The position numbers and the translations under genes were made by a program. The notes under the pieces are model-generated. The model had not been told where the DNA came from. It searched no databases and saw nothing but the letters and a program-made list of their open reading frames with translations. From JBFXAM01 sp050184295 (GTDB lineage: Bacteria; Planctomycetota; Phycisphaerae; UBA1845; Fen-1342), in contig JBFXAM010000082.1 of the NCBI GenBank assembly GCA_050184295.1, positions 1 through 19,575 of the forward strand: DNA of 19,575 nucleotides, read 5' to 3'. Positions 10,777 to 18,710 of this stretch are shown here, piece after piece (position 1 is the first letter of the stretch; each line of letters starts with the position of its first letter).

Positions 10777-12623
10777 GTCGGGCCGCCGCGCCCGGCGCGA
10801 CGTACCTCGGCGGGCAGCGCTGCGCGTTCGAGGTCTGGGCGCCGAAGCTGGAGCGCGTGGCGGTCGAGTTTGTCGGGGGTCGCGCCGGTCGCGTGACACT
10901 CGCGCGTCAGGCCGACGGCCGCCACACCGCGCAGGTCGACGGCGTTTCACCCGGGGCGCGCTACTTCCTCGTCGTGGATGGGCAGAGACTGCCCGATCCC
11001 GCGTCGCGCTATCAGCCCGAAGGCGTGCATGGGCCGTCGGAAGTCGGCGATCCGACGTTTGCGTGGAGCGATGCGGCGTGGACGGGCGTCGAGCTGCGCG
11101 ACTGCGTGCTGTACGAGCTGCATGTCGGGACGTTTACGCGCGAAGGCACGTTCGACGCAATCCACGCGCACCTGCCGCGACTTCGCGATCTCGGTGTGAC
11201 GGCGATCGAACTGCTGCCGGTCGCGCAGTTTCCGGGCGCGCGGAACTGGGGCTACGACGGCGTCGGACTCTACGCGGTGCAGAATACGTACGGCGGGCCG
11301 GCGGGCTTGAAGCGCCTGGTCGACGCCTGCCACCGGGTCGGGATCGCGTTGGTGCTCGACGTGGTCTACAACCACCTCGGCCCGGAGGGCAACTATCTCG
11401 GGCGGTTCGCCCCCTATTTCACCAACGCCGTCCGCACGCCCTGGGGCGACGCGATCAACTTCGCCGGCGAGGGCAGCGACGAGGTGCGGCGCTTTTTCAT
11501 CGCGAACGCGCTGCGCTGGATCGATGAATTCCACATCGACGGGCTGCGGCTCGACGCGGTCCACGCGGTTCACGATCCGACCGCGCGGCCTTTTCTCGCG
11601 GAGTTGTCCGAGGCGGTCCACGAGCGCGGGGACGAGCTGGGCCGGCGCGTGCTGGTGATCGCCGAGAGCAACCAGAACGATCCGCGCACGGTGATCGCGC
11701 GCGAGCAGCACGGCCTCGGCTGCGACGCGCAGTGGGTCGACGATTTTCACCACGCACTGCACGTCGCGCTGACCGGCGAACGACACGGCTACTATGCGGA
11801 CTTCGACGGCGTCGCGGCGCTCGCGAAGACGCTGCGCGAGGGGTTTGCATACACCGGGCAGCATGCGCCCTATCGCGGACGCCGCCACGGCAAAGCGCCG
11901 ATCGGCGTGCCGTTCGAGCGCTTCATCGTCTATGCGCAGAACCACGATCAGATCGGCAACCGCGCGCTTGGCGAACGGTTGAGCACGCTGATCGATTTCG
12001 AGTCGCTGAAGCTCGCCGCGGGCGCCACGCTGCTGTCGCCGTTTGTGCCGCTGCTGTTCATGGGCGAGGAATGCGGCGAGCGGGCGCCCTTTCACTATTT
12101 TGTGAGCCATTCGGACGAGGCACTGGCGGCGGCGGTGCGGAAGGGCCGGCGCGAGGAATTCGCCGGCTTCGAGTGGGCGGGTGAGGCGCCCGATCCACAG
12201 TCCCCCGAGACCTTCGATCGCTGCAAGCTGGATCACGCACTGTGCGAGCGCGAACCGCACCGCACGCTGTGGCGGTTTCACCAGGCGCTGCTGCGGCTTC
12301 GCCGCGAGCGGCCGGCGCTGCGGGCGCTGGATCGCGCGCGGTCGGAGGTTGTCGCACCCGTGGACGCGCCGTGGATCGCGCTGCGACGGTGCGGCGCCGG
12401 CGATCTGACTTGGACGGTGCTGAACTTCGCCGACCAGCCGGTGTCGTTCGCGCTGCCGGCGGAGTCCGCGACGGGCGTGCGGCTGCTGGATTCGGCGGAC
12501 CGCGAGTGGCGCGGTCCGGGGAGTGTCGCGCCGCCGACGGTGAGGCGCGGCGCGCCGGCGACGATTTCGTTGGCGCGCCGGTCGGTGGTGTTATACGCGT
12601 TTTCCGGGGAGCCGCGCGGATGA
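10773..12623 (+). CDS. treZ: Malto-oligosyltrehalose trehalohydrolase (TreZ, GH13)
   Basis: TreZ hydrolyses the bond next to the terminal trehalosyl unit of maltooligosyl trehalose and releases trehalose. The 616-residue product starts with the beta-sandwich (FEVWAPKLERV) and the TreZ signature PDPASRYQPEGVHGPS. The barrel follows, with YELHVGTFT, NWGYDGVGLYAV and VLDVVYNHLGPEGNYL. Candidate catalytic residues are D261 (GLRLDAVHAV), E298 (VIAESN) and D392 (AQNHDQIGNR). The region FEWAGEAPDPQSPETF is also typical. The start is a GTG at 10773-10775 sharing bases with the glgB TGA, with GGGAG five bases upstream. Its usual partner TreY is only a fragment at this locus. Confidence 0.94.
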   Translation: MSRAAAPGATYLGGQRCAFEVWAPKLERVAVEFVGGRAGRVTLARQADGRHTAQVDGVSPGARYFLVVDGQRLPDPASRYQPEGVHGPSEVGDPTFAWSDAAWTGVELRDCVLYELHVGTFTREGTFDAIHAHLPRLRDLGVTAIELLPVAQFPGARNWGYDGVGLYAVQNTYGGPAGLKRLVDACHRVGIALVLDVVYNHLGPEGNYLGRFAPYFTNAVRTPWGDAINFAGEGSDEVRRFFIANALRWIDEFHIDGLRLDAVHAVHDPTARPFLAELSEAVHERGDELGRRVLVIAESNQNDPRTVIAREQHGLGCDAQWVDDFHHALHVALTGERHGYYADFDGVAALAKTLREGFAYTGQHAPYRGRRHGKAPIGVPFERFIVYAQNHDQIGNRALGERLSTLIDFESLKLAAGATLLSPFVPLLFMGEECGERAPFHYFVSHSDEALAAAVRKGRREEFAGFEWAGEAPDPQSPETFDRCKLDHALCEREPHRTLWRFHQALLRLRRERPALRALDRARSEVVAPVDAPWIALRRCGAGDLTWTVLNFADQPVSFALPAESATGVRLLDSADREWRGPGSVAPPTVRRGAPATISLARRSVVLYAFSGEPRG

Positions 12624-15067
12624 GCGAGCGATACGTCTGCATTCACGGTCACTTCTATCAGCCGCCGCGCGAGAACCCCTGGCTCGAGGCGATCGAGCAG
12701 CAGGACAGCGCCCGGCCGTTTCATGACTGGAACGAACGGATCTCGGCGGAGTGTTACGCGACCAACGCGCACGCCCGGCTGCTCGACCGCGAAGGGCGCA
12801 TCGAGCGGCTTGTGAATAACTACGCGCGGATCAGCTTCAATTTCGGCCCGACGCTGCTGAGCTGGATGGAGGAGAACGAGCCGGAAACCTACGCGGCAAT
12901 TCTCGCGGCGGACGCCGAAAGTCAGAATCGCTACTCGGGTCACGGCTCGGCGCTCGCGCAGGCGTACAACCACATGATCCTGCCGCTGGCGAATCGCCGC
13001 GACAAGGAGACGCAGGTCGTCTGGGGAATTCGCGATTTCGAGCGCCGCTTCCGCCGCCGGCCGGAGGGCCTGTGGCTGCCGGAGACGGCAGTCGACGTGG
13101 AGTCGCTCGAGATTCTCGCGGCGCACGGCATCCGGTTCACCATCCTGTCGCCATACCAGGCCCACCGCGTGCGTCGGCTCGGCGGGCGCGGATGGCACGC
13201 GCTGGAAGGCGGGCGGATCGATCCGAGCCGCGCGTACGAGGCGAAGCTGCCCGGCGACAAATCGATCGCGTTGTTCTTCTATGACGGGCCGATCTCGCAA
13301 GGCGTTGCGTTCGAGCGCCTGTTGCAGGACGGAGCCGGATTCGCGCAGCGGCTGATGAGCGGGTTTTCCGAAAAGCGCACCTGGCCCCAGCTCATGCACA
13401 TCGCCACCGACGGCGAGAGCTACGGGCATCACCATCGCCACGGCGAGATGGCGCTCGCGTTCGCGCTCAACCATTTCGAGACGACCGGCGCCGCCAAGCT
13501 GACCAACTACGGTGAATTCCTCGAAAGGCACCCGCCGACGCACCAGGTCGAGATCCACGAGCGGACGGCTTGGAGCTGCGCGCACGGCGTCGGGCGCTGG
13601 GAGCGCGATTGCAGCTGCCACTCCGGCGCGCATCCGAACTGGAACCAATCGTGGCGCGCGCCGCTGCGCGCGGCGCTCGACTGGCTGCGCGACGAGGTGG
13701 CGCCGCGCTACGAGCGCGCGGCCGGCGAAGTGCTTCGCGACCCCTGGGCCGCGCGCGACGACTACGTCGACGTCGTGCTCGATCGCGCCCCCGAGCGCGT
13801 GCAGGCCTTCGTGCAGAAGCACGCGCGCCCGGACACGCCACAGGACCGGTTGCCGCGGCTGCTGCGGCTGATGGAGCTTCAGCGGCACGGGATGCTGATG
13901 TACACGAGCTGCGCGTGGTTCTTCGACGACATTTCGGGCCTCGAGTCGGTGCAGGTGCTGCAATACGCCGCCCGCGTCATGCAGCTCGCGCGCGAGTTGT
14001 TCGACCAGGATCTCGAGCCGGCGTTTCTGGAACGCCTCGCGCAGGCGCCGAGCAACGCGCCCGAGTACGGCGACGGGCGCCGCGTCTACGAGCGCCTCGT
14101 CCGGCCGGTCGCCGTCGATCTGATGAAGGTCGCCGCCCATTACGCGATCAGCTCGCTCTTTGAGGATTACGGGGAAGCGGTTGCGATCTACGGTTACGCG
14201 CTGCGGACCGAGGCGCGGGAGGTGTTCGAGAACGGGCCGATGCGGCTGGCGGTCGGGCGCGTGAACGTGACATCGCACATCACCGGGTCGTCCAACGTGA
14301 TCTCCTATGCGGTCCTGCACCAAGGCGATCACAACCTGACCGGCGGCGTGCGCGAGTACCAGGGCGAGGCGGCCTACAAGTCGCTGCGCGACGAGGCGGT
14401 GGCGCTGTTCCGGGCCGCCGACACGCCGGGGATGGTGCGGTTCCTCGATCAGCAGTTCAAGGCCGCGACCTACTCGCTGCGCTCCCTGTTCCGCGAACAG
14501 CAGCGGCGCATCCTGCGGCGCGTGCTCGACAGCCGGCTGCGCCAGGCCGAAGCGGCCCACCGCGAGCTGTATCAGAACCATGCGCCGCTGCTGCGGGTCC
14601 TCGCGGGGCTCGACTTCCCGCTGCCGCGCGCCTTCGTCGCATCCGTCGACTTTGTTCTCCACAGCGACCTGCGTCGCGCGCTGGAGCAGGAGTGGCCCGA
14701 CCTGGCGCGCGTCCGCGACCTCCTCGCCGAGGCGCGCACGTGGTCCGCGGTCGAGCTCGACGCCGAGCAGCTCGGCCACGTGCTGCGCGGGTCGATCGAG
14801 CGGCTGTTTGGCGAAGTCATGCACGGCGTGCCCGACGCCGCCGCGCTGGCGCGGCTGACCGAGCTGGTCCAGTTTGCGCGGGAAGGCCCGCTCGCGGTGG
14901 ACCTCTCGCGCGCGCAGAATCTTTATCACCAGGCGCGCGGCGCCGTTGACGAGGCGCCGGACGAACCGGCCGGCGACGTGGCGCCGAGCGCTGCCGCAGA
15001 CGGGCCGTCGTGGCGGGCGCAGTTCGCCGCGCTCGGCCGCGCGCTGCTGTTTCGGGTTGCGGACTGA
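12620..15067 (+). CDS. GH57-family glycoside hydrolase with DUF3536
   Basis: The 815-residue protein has an N-terminal GH57 (beta/alpha) barrel and a long helical C-terminal part of the DUF3536 type. It opens with YVCIHGHFYQPPRENPW, the GH57 first motif. The expected nucleophile is E155 in LWLPETAVD and the acid/base D264 in HIATDGESYGHH. Around residues 318-334 a Cys/His cluster (C320, C331, C333, H334, in SCAHGVGRW and CSCHSG) could bind metal, which is inference. GH57 contains amylases, branching enzymes and amylopullulanases; the substrate of the DUF3536 branch is not established to my knowledge. Context suggests an alpha-glucan or maltooligosaccharide. The ATG overlaps the treZ stop as ATGA. 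The last 40 residues are Ala/Pro-rich. Confidence 0.88.
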   Translation: MSERYVCIHGHFYQPPRENPWLEAIEQQDSARPFHDWNERISAECYATNAHARLLDREGRIERLVNNYARISFNFGPTLLSWMEENEPETYAAILAADAESQNRYSGHGSALAQAYNHMILPLANRRDKETQVVWGIRDFERRFRRRPEGLWLPETAVDVESLEILAAHGIRFTILSPYQAHRVRRLGGRGWHALEGGRIDPSRAYEAKLPGDKSIALFFYDGPISQGVAFERLLQDGAGFAQRLMSGFSEKRTWPQLMHIATDGESYGHHHRHGEMALAFALNHFETTGAAKLTNYGEFLERHPPTHQVEIHERTAWSCAHGVGRWERDCSCHSGAHPNWNQSWRAPLRAALDWLRDEVAPRYERAAGEVLRDPWAARDDYVDVVLDRAPERVQAFVQKHARPDTPQDRLPRLLRLMELQRHGMLMYTSCAWFFDDISGLESVQVLQYAARVMQLARELFDQDLEPAFLERLAQAPSNAPEYGDGRRVYERLVRPVAVDLMKVAAHYAISSLFEDYGEAVAIYGYALRTEAREVFENGPMRLAVGRVNVTSHITGSSNVISYAVLHQGDHNLTGGVREYQGEAAYKSLRDEAVALFRAADTPGMVRFLDQQFKAATYSLRSLFREQQRRILRRVLDSRLRQAEAAHRELYQNHAPLLRVLAGLDFPLPRAFVASVDFVLHSDLRRALEQEWPDLARVRDLLAEARTWSAVELDAEQLGHVLRGSIERLFGEVMHGVPDAAALARLTELVQFAREGPLAVDLSRAQNLYHQARGAVDEAPDEPAGDVAPSAAADGPSWRAQFAALGRALLFRVAD

Positions 15068-15469
15068 GCGCGCGAGACCGCGCGGTCGCGGATCAAGGCA
15101 CTCTCGGAGATGTCGGCCGCCTGAAAGCGCGCCGTGCGCCGCTGCGACGCCGAGCGACGAACCGTCGTGGCGGGCGCGCCCGCGCCCGACGCGAACGAAG
15201 AGGCGTTCGCCGATCGGAATCTGCCTGGCGTGTGGCCGCTCGAACGCGCGACCGTCGCGGGGTGCACGGAGCGTTTCAACGCCTTTGTGATCAAGGCGCG
15301 CCGCGAGTCGAAGCTGCACACGAGCTGCACGAGTCCGAGCGCGGCGCACGAGGCGGCGCTGCTGCGGTTTGTGGGCGCGATCCTGTCCCCGTCGCGGCGA
15401 GATCGCCCTCCGCCCGCCTTTCGGCGGTTCGCGGGGCAGCCCGCCTGGTTCGGCGCGCTGAGCGTGCTG
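15068..15469 (+). pseudogene. treY: Remnant of malto-oligosyltrehalose synthase (treY), C-terminal part
   Basis: In the same frame as the preceding GH57 gene, and beginning right after its stop, the translation matches the late part of TreY in order: SRIKALSEM, then PAPDANEE, VWPLE, FNAFVIKARRESKLHTS, AALLRFVGAIL and RRFAGQPAWFGAL. An in-frame TGA at 15122-15124 falls between SEMSAA and KRAVRR, where the family usually has Trp. The normally conserved Trp after HTS is Cys. Similarity stops abruptly near 15469, before the expected continuation to the PGVPD/YQG region. About 130 codons remain of a protein usually near 900 residues, and there is no N-terminal catalytic part. TreY would turn the reducing end of an alpha-glucan into a trehalosyl unit for TreZ. 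A short protein could begin at GTG 15134 but would run into antisense of the kinase gene; I consider it non-functional. Confidence 0.82.
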
Positions 15470-15525
15470 ACGCACGCCGACGCGCGCCGACGTGGGCGCT
15501 CGGCCCCGCGACCGTGCGCACGTGC
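15470..15525. other. Convergent gap between the treY remnant and the kinase gene
   Basis: This 56-base stretch lies between the end of recognisable TreY similarity and the kinase stop codon. It contains a short tandem CGCCGACG-like duplication near its start. I see no hairpin followed by a T-tract, so no terminator can be assigned for either converging transcript. Confidence 0.35.
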
Positions 15526-17988
15526 CTACGGCGGCGAGTCTTCGCGCGGCACGCGACGCTGCTCGATCCGTTCGAGGCTGCGGCGCGCTCCGGCGGCGTA
15601 CGGATGCTCGCTCTCGTTGAGCCGCTCAAACATCTCGATTGCCGCTCGGTAGTGCGACTCCGCGTCGTCATCCGCGTTCCGCCGCCCCAGCTCCGTGGCC
15701 AGGTTGATCATGGAGATAGCGACGTCGATGCTGTCGCCGGGAAAGAGCCGCCGGCGCATTTCAAGCGCCTCGCGATGGAGGGCCTCCGCGGCGGGCTGCT
15801 TTCCGGCCTTTCCCAGCACGACGCCCAGATTGGACAGCGCGCGGGCGATCTCCGGCGCGTCGCCGGGCGTGAGGCGGCGCTGCATGTCCAGCGATTCGCG
15901 AAAGAGCGATTCGGCTTCCGCCGGATCGCCGCGCTGGAAGCGCACCGCGGCCAGCCCGCTGAGTCCGACCGCCAAATCGACATGGTCGCCGGGGTAGAGC
16001 CGGCGACGGATGTCGATGGAACGTCGCATCTGCTGCTCGGCCTCGTCCGGGCGTCCAAGACTGGCGAGCACCTTCGCCAGGTTGTCGAGCGATTGCGCGT
16101 ACGCCGGGCTCGCGGCGTCGGGCCCGCGTTCGTGCAACGGCAGCGCTTCGCGCAGGAGCGGCTCGGCCTCCGCGAATCGACCGCGCAGATAGAGCAAGTG
16201 GCCGAGGTTGTTTAGCGCCACGGCGAGTGCCGCGGGATCGTCCTGGTCGCGCCGCAGCTCCACCGCCCGGCGGAACATCGCCTCGGCATCGTCGTGCCGA
16301 CTCAATTGCTGATAGACGTTGCCGATCGTGACGCGCAGGAAAGCTTCCAGCTCGGGGTCGTCGGCGGTCTCCGGCCCGATCCGCCGGGCGGTGCTCTCCA
16401 GCACCTCGTCGAGGAGCGTCGTGTCTCGGCCGCGGGCGACGGACGGTCCGACGCTCTCAAGCACTTCCGCGAGAAAGCGGGCGGCCTCGTGCTTCATTCG
16501 GGCTTGGCGCGCGGCCCGCTCCCCCTCTCGGACGGCCCGGCGGGCATGGTCCTCAGCCAGTTGTCGAGCCTCTCGTTCGCGCAGGAGCGCTGACTGTTTT
16601 TCGTCGCGCTCGAGCGTCACGGAGCGAAGCGCGACGGCGAGCGAGCCGACCGCGACCAGCAGCCCAAACGCGACCGCGGCGACAACCGCGACCGATCCAC
16701 GGCGACGGCGAACAAATTTACGGAGCCGGTACGCGTAGCCCGGCGGAGCGGCTTTCACCGGTTCTCCGGCCAGGTAATGCAGAATGTCCGCGGCCAGGTC
16801 GCCGGGGGATTCGTAGCGGCGCGCGCGATCCTTGTCCATCGCGCGCATTGCGATCCAGTCGAGCTCGCCGCGGATGAGCGACTCCAGTTTCCGCGGGTCG
16901 ATGCCTCGGCGGGCGGCGACGCCCGCGAGCGTGTGGGTGGCCGTGCTCACGCGCGTGCTGGGTCGGGGCGGGTCCACCTCGCGGATGATGCGCACCATCT
17001 CCTGAAACGCGGCGCCGCGCAGCGACGCTGGATCGAACGGCGTCACGCCCGCCAGCAGCTCGTACAGCAGGACGCCGAGGCTATACACGTCCGTGCGCGT
17101 ATCAACGTCCAATGAGCCTTCGGCCTGTTCGGGGCTCATGTACTGCGGCGTGCCGAGGAACTGGCGGTGCTCGGTGAAGAGCGTCTTTTCGGTCAGGCGC
17201 GCGGCGGTGGCCTTGGCGACGCCGAAGTCGATGACTTTTGCGTGCGGGCAGCCGTCCTGCGTGTGGACGAGGACGTTTCCCGGTTTGAGGTCGCGGTGGA
17301 TCACGCCTTTCTGGTGGGCGTGCTGGACGGCGTGGCAGACCTGCACGAACAGTTCCAGCCGCTGTCGAACCGTGAGGCGGCCGCGGTCGCAGTAGGCCGT
17401 GATCGGCTCGCCGCTGACGAGTTCCATCACGAAGTAAGGGCGTCCGGCGGCGGTCGCGCCCGCATCGAGCACGCGCGCGATGTTCGGGTGATCCATCAGC
17501 GCCAACGCCTGCCGCTCGGCCTCGAAGCGCGCGATCACCTGCCGCGTGTCCATGCCGAGCTTGATCACCTTGAGCGCGACTTTCCGGACGACCGGCTCGC
17601 GCTGCTCCGCCATGAACACGACGCCGAATCCGCCTTCGCCGATCTGCTGGAGCAGCCGGTATCGCCCGATGCTCGCGCCCGGGCGCTCGGCGTCGGCGCG
17701 AATCGCGGTCGACTCGGCGGTCTGCGACGAGCCCGCGCTGCCGCGGCTCGGGTCGGCGGCGGGTTGCGCGTCGGACGCGGGCCCCCCGTCCGTGGGTGCC
17801 GCGAGAAAGTCATCGGCCTCGTGGTACACCCGCAACATGCGCTCCACGCGCGCGTGCAGGTCGGGGTTGTCGCCACACACCCGCCCGAGATACGCGCTGC
17901 GGTCGGCGGCAGGCAGCGCGAGCGCGTGGTTGAAGATGTCCTTCAGGGATGGGCGGACATGCGCCTGCCGCGGATCGGATTCGCTCAT
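15526..17988 (-). CDS. Membrane-anchored Ser/Thr protein kinase with C-terminal TPR domain
   Basis: The 820-residue Hanks-type kinase is of the kind common in planctomycetes. Residues 1-105 are a soluble leader (SLKDIFNHALALPAADR, then HARVERML). The kinase domain is about 108-410: glycine loop GEGGFG at 117-122, ATP lysine K140 in VALK, HRDLKPGN at 231-238 with catalytic D233, DFG with D254, and SPEQ at 285-288. All catalytic residues are present, so it should be active. One membrane segment is at about 432-454 after a run of arginines. A charged, probably coiled-coil stretch (460-500) and at least five TPR units (about 545-805) follow. The start ATG overlaps the sigma-factor stop (ATGA), so the two are translationally coupled. 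Substrates are unknown, but the coupled sigma factor is an obvious candidate. Confidence 0.94.
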   Translation of the reverse strand: MSESDPRQAHVRPSLKDIFNHALALPAADRSAYLGRVCGDNPDLHARVERMLRVYHEADDFLAAPTDGGPASDAQPAADPSRGSAGSSQTAESTAIRADAERPGASIGRYRLLQQIGEGGFGVVFMAEQREPVVRKVALKVIKLGMDTRQVIARFEAERQALALMDHPNIARVLDAGATAAGRPYFVMELVSGEPITAYCDRGRLTVRQRLELFVQVCHAVQHAHQKGVIHRDLKPGNVLVHTQDGCPHAKVIDFGVAKATAARLTEKTLFTEHRQFLGTPQYMSPEQAEGSLDVDTRTDVYSLGVLLYELLAGVTPFDPASLRGAAFQEMVRIIREVDPPRPSTRVSTATHTLAGVAARRGIDPRKLESLIRGELDWIAMRAMDKDRARRYESPGDLAADILHYLAGEPVKAAPPGYAYRLRKFVRRRRGSVAVVAAVAFGLLVAVGSLAVALRSVTLERDEKQSALLREREARQLAEDHARRAVREGERAARQARMKHEAARFLAEVLESVGPSVARGRDTTLLDEVLESTARRIGPETADDPELEAFLRVTIGNVYQQLSRHDDAEAMFRRAVELRRDQDDPAALAVALNNLGHLLYLRGRFAEAEPLLREALPLHERGPDAASPAYAQSLDNLAKVLASLGRPDEAEQQMRRSIDIRRRLYPGDHVDLAVGLSGLAAVRFQRGDPAEAESLFRESLDMQRRLTPGDAPEIARALSNLGVVLGKAGKQPAAEALHREALEMRRRLFPGDSIDVAISMINLATELGRRNADDDAESHYRAAIEMFERLNESEHPYAAGARRSLERIEQRRVPREDSPP

Positions 17989-18509
17989 GCCGATTCGTCC
18001 TCCCAGGCCGCTCGCAGCCACGTCCGCGCGAACGCCCAATCGCGCTTCACCGTGCTGGGCGACACGCCGAGCACGGCGGCCGTCTGCTCGACGTCCAAGC
18101 CGGTGTAGAAGCGCAGCCGCACGACCGCGGCGGCCTGCGCGTCTTCCCTCTCCAGGCGTAAGATCAGGTCGTCGAGGACCAAGGCGTCGGAGAGATTCTC
18201 GTCGACCGCCAGGTCCAGCACGCCGCGGAGCACCGCGCCGCTCTTCCTCTTCTTCGCCCCGCGACGCCGGGCGTGGTCGATGAGAATCCGGCGCATGGCT
18301 TCGACCGCGGCGGCGAAGAACTGCGCGCGACCGCCCCATGCGCCCGGCCGGTCGCCGACGAGCCGAAGCCAGACTTCGTGAACCAGCGCGGTGGCCTGGA
18401 GCGTGTGGTCGGTGCGCTCCGCGGCCAGGCGCTGCTGCGCGACGGCACGGAGCTGCCGATAGACGGCGTCGTAGATCGCGTTGGGGTCGTCGTGCGCGGA
18501 GCGGGACAT
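17985..18509 (-). CDS. ECF-type RNA polymerase sigma factor (planctomycete TIGR02999-like)
   Basis: The 174-residue sigma-70-family protein has region 2 and region 4 only. Region 2 includes QLRAVAQQRL, then HTLQATALVHEVWLRL, then RAQFFAAAVEAMRRILIDHARRR. Region 4 carries VVRLRFYTGLDVEQTAAVLGVSPSTVKRDWAFARTWL with a clear helix-turn-helix. This pattern fits the ECF subfamily that expanded in planctomycetes and is often paired with Ser/Thr kinases. No separate anti-sigma gene is adjacent. The frame is open far upstream, to the window edge, but that part is antisense to spoVR. The ATG at 18507-18509 is chosen because the family N-terminus begins there and GAGG lies ten bases upstream. A -10-like TAGAAT stands about 30 bases before the start. 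Confidence 0.92.
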   Translation of the reverse strand: MSRSAHDDPNAIYDAVYRQLRAVAQQRLAAERTDHTLQATALVHEVWLRLVGDRPGAWGGRAQFFAAAVEAMRRILIDHARRRGAKKRKSGAVLRGVLDLAVDENLSDALVLDDLILRLEREDAQAAAVVRLRFYTGLDVEQTAAVLGVSPSTVKRDWAFARTWLRAAWEDESA

Positions 18510-18538
18510 GTTCGAGCGCCTCAGGGGTTGGCGCGGAG

Positions 18539-18544
18539 ATTCTA
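18539..18544 (-). promoter_or_regulatory. Possible -10 element for the sigma-kinase operon
   Basis: The minus-strand hexamer TAGAAT matches TATAAT at five of six positions. It would start transcription about 20-25 bases upstream of the sigma-factor ATG. I could not find a good -35 box at 16-18 bases, so the promoter may be weak, activator-dependent or read by an alternative sigma factor. Confidence 0.25.
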
Positions 18545-18632
18545 ACGGGGCCGGCGCACCCGATCCGCCGCGTTTGTTCGGGAGCGCGTGACCGGCCGGG
18601 ATCGGGGCAAGGCGGGCCGGGCGTTCGGTCGA

Positions 18633-18638
18633 TAAAAT
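18633..18638 (+). promoter_or_regulatory. Possible -10 element for spoVR
   Basis: The hexamer TAAAAT (five of six matches to TATAAT) lies in the only AT-rich spot of the divergent 201-base gap. It would give a leader of about 65 bases before the spoVR GTG. No convincing -35 box was seen. Confidence 0.25.
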
Positions 18639-18710
18639 CGGGTGCGCGACGCGGGCGCGGCGTTCGGGGCGCAGCCCGCCGCGCGTGTGCGCCGACCACG
18701 GGAGAATCGT

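Noticed and set aside
15076..15087. Perfect 12-base palindrome GACCGCGCGGTC just after the GH57 stop, considered as a terminator
   Set aside because: There is no loop and no T-tract, short GC palindromes are expected by chance at this composition, and it lies inside the treY remnant.
15010..16215. 401-codon plus-strand open frame crossing the treY remnant and the kinase 3' end
   Set aside because: Its translation is low-complexity Arg/Ala at first and then antisense to the kinase TPR region. The TreY similarity is in a different frame.
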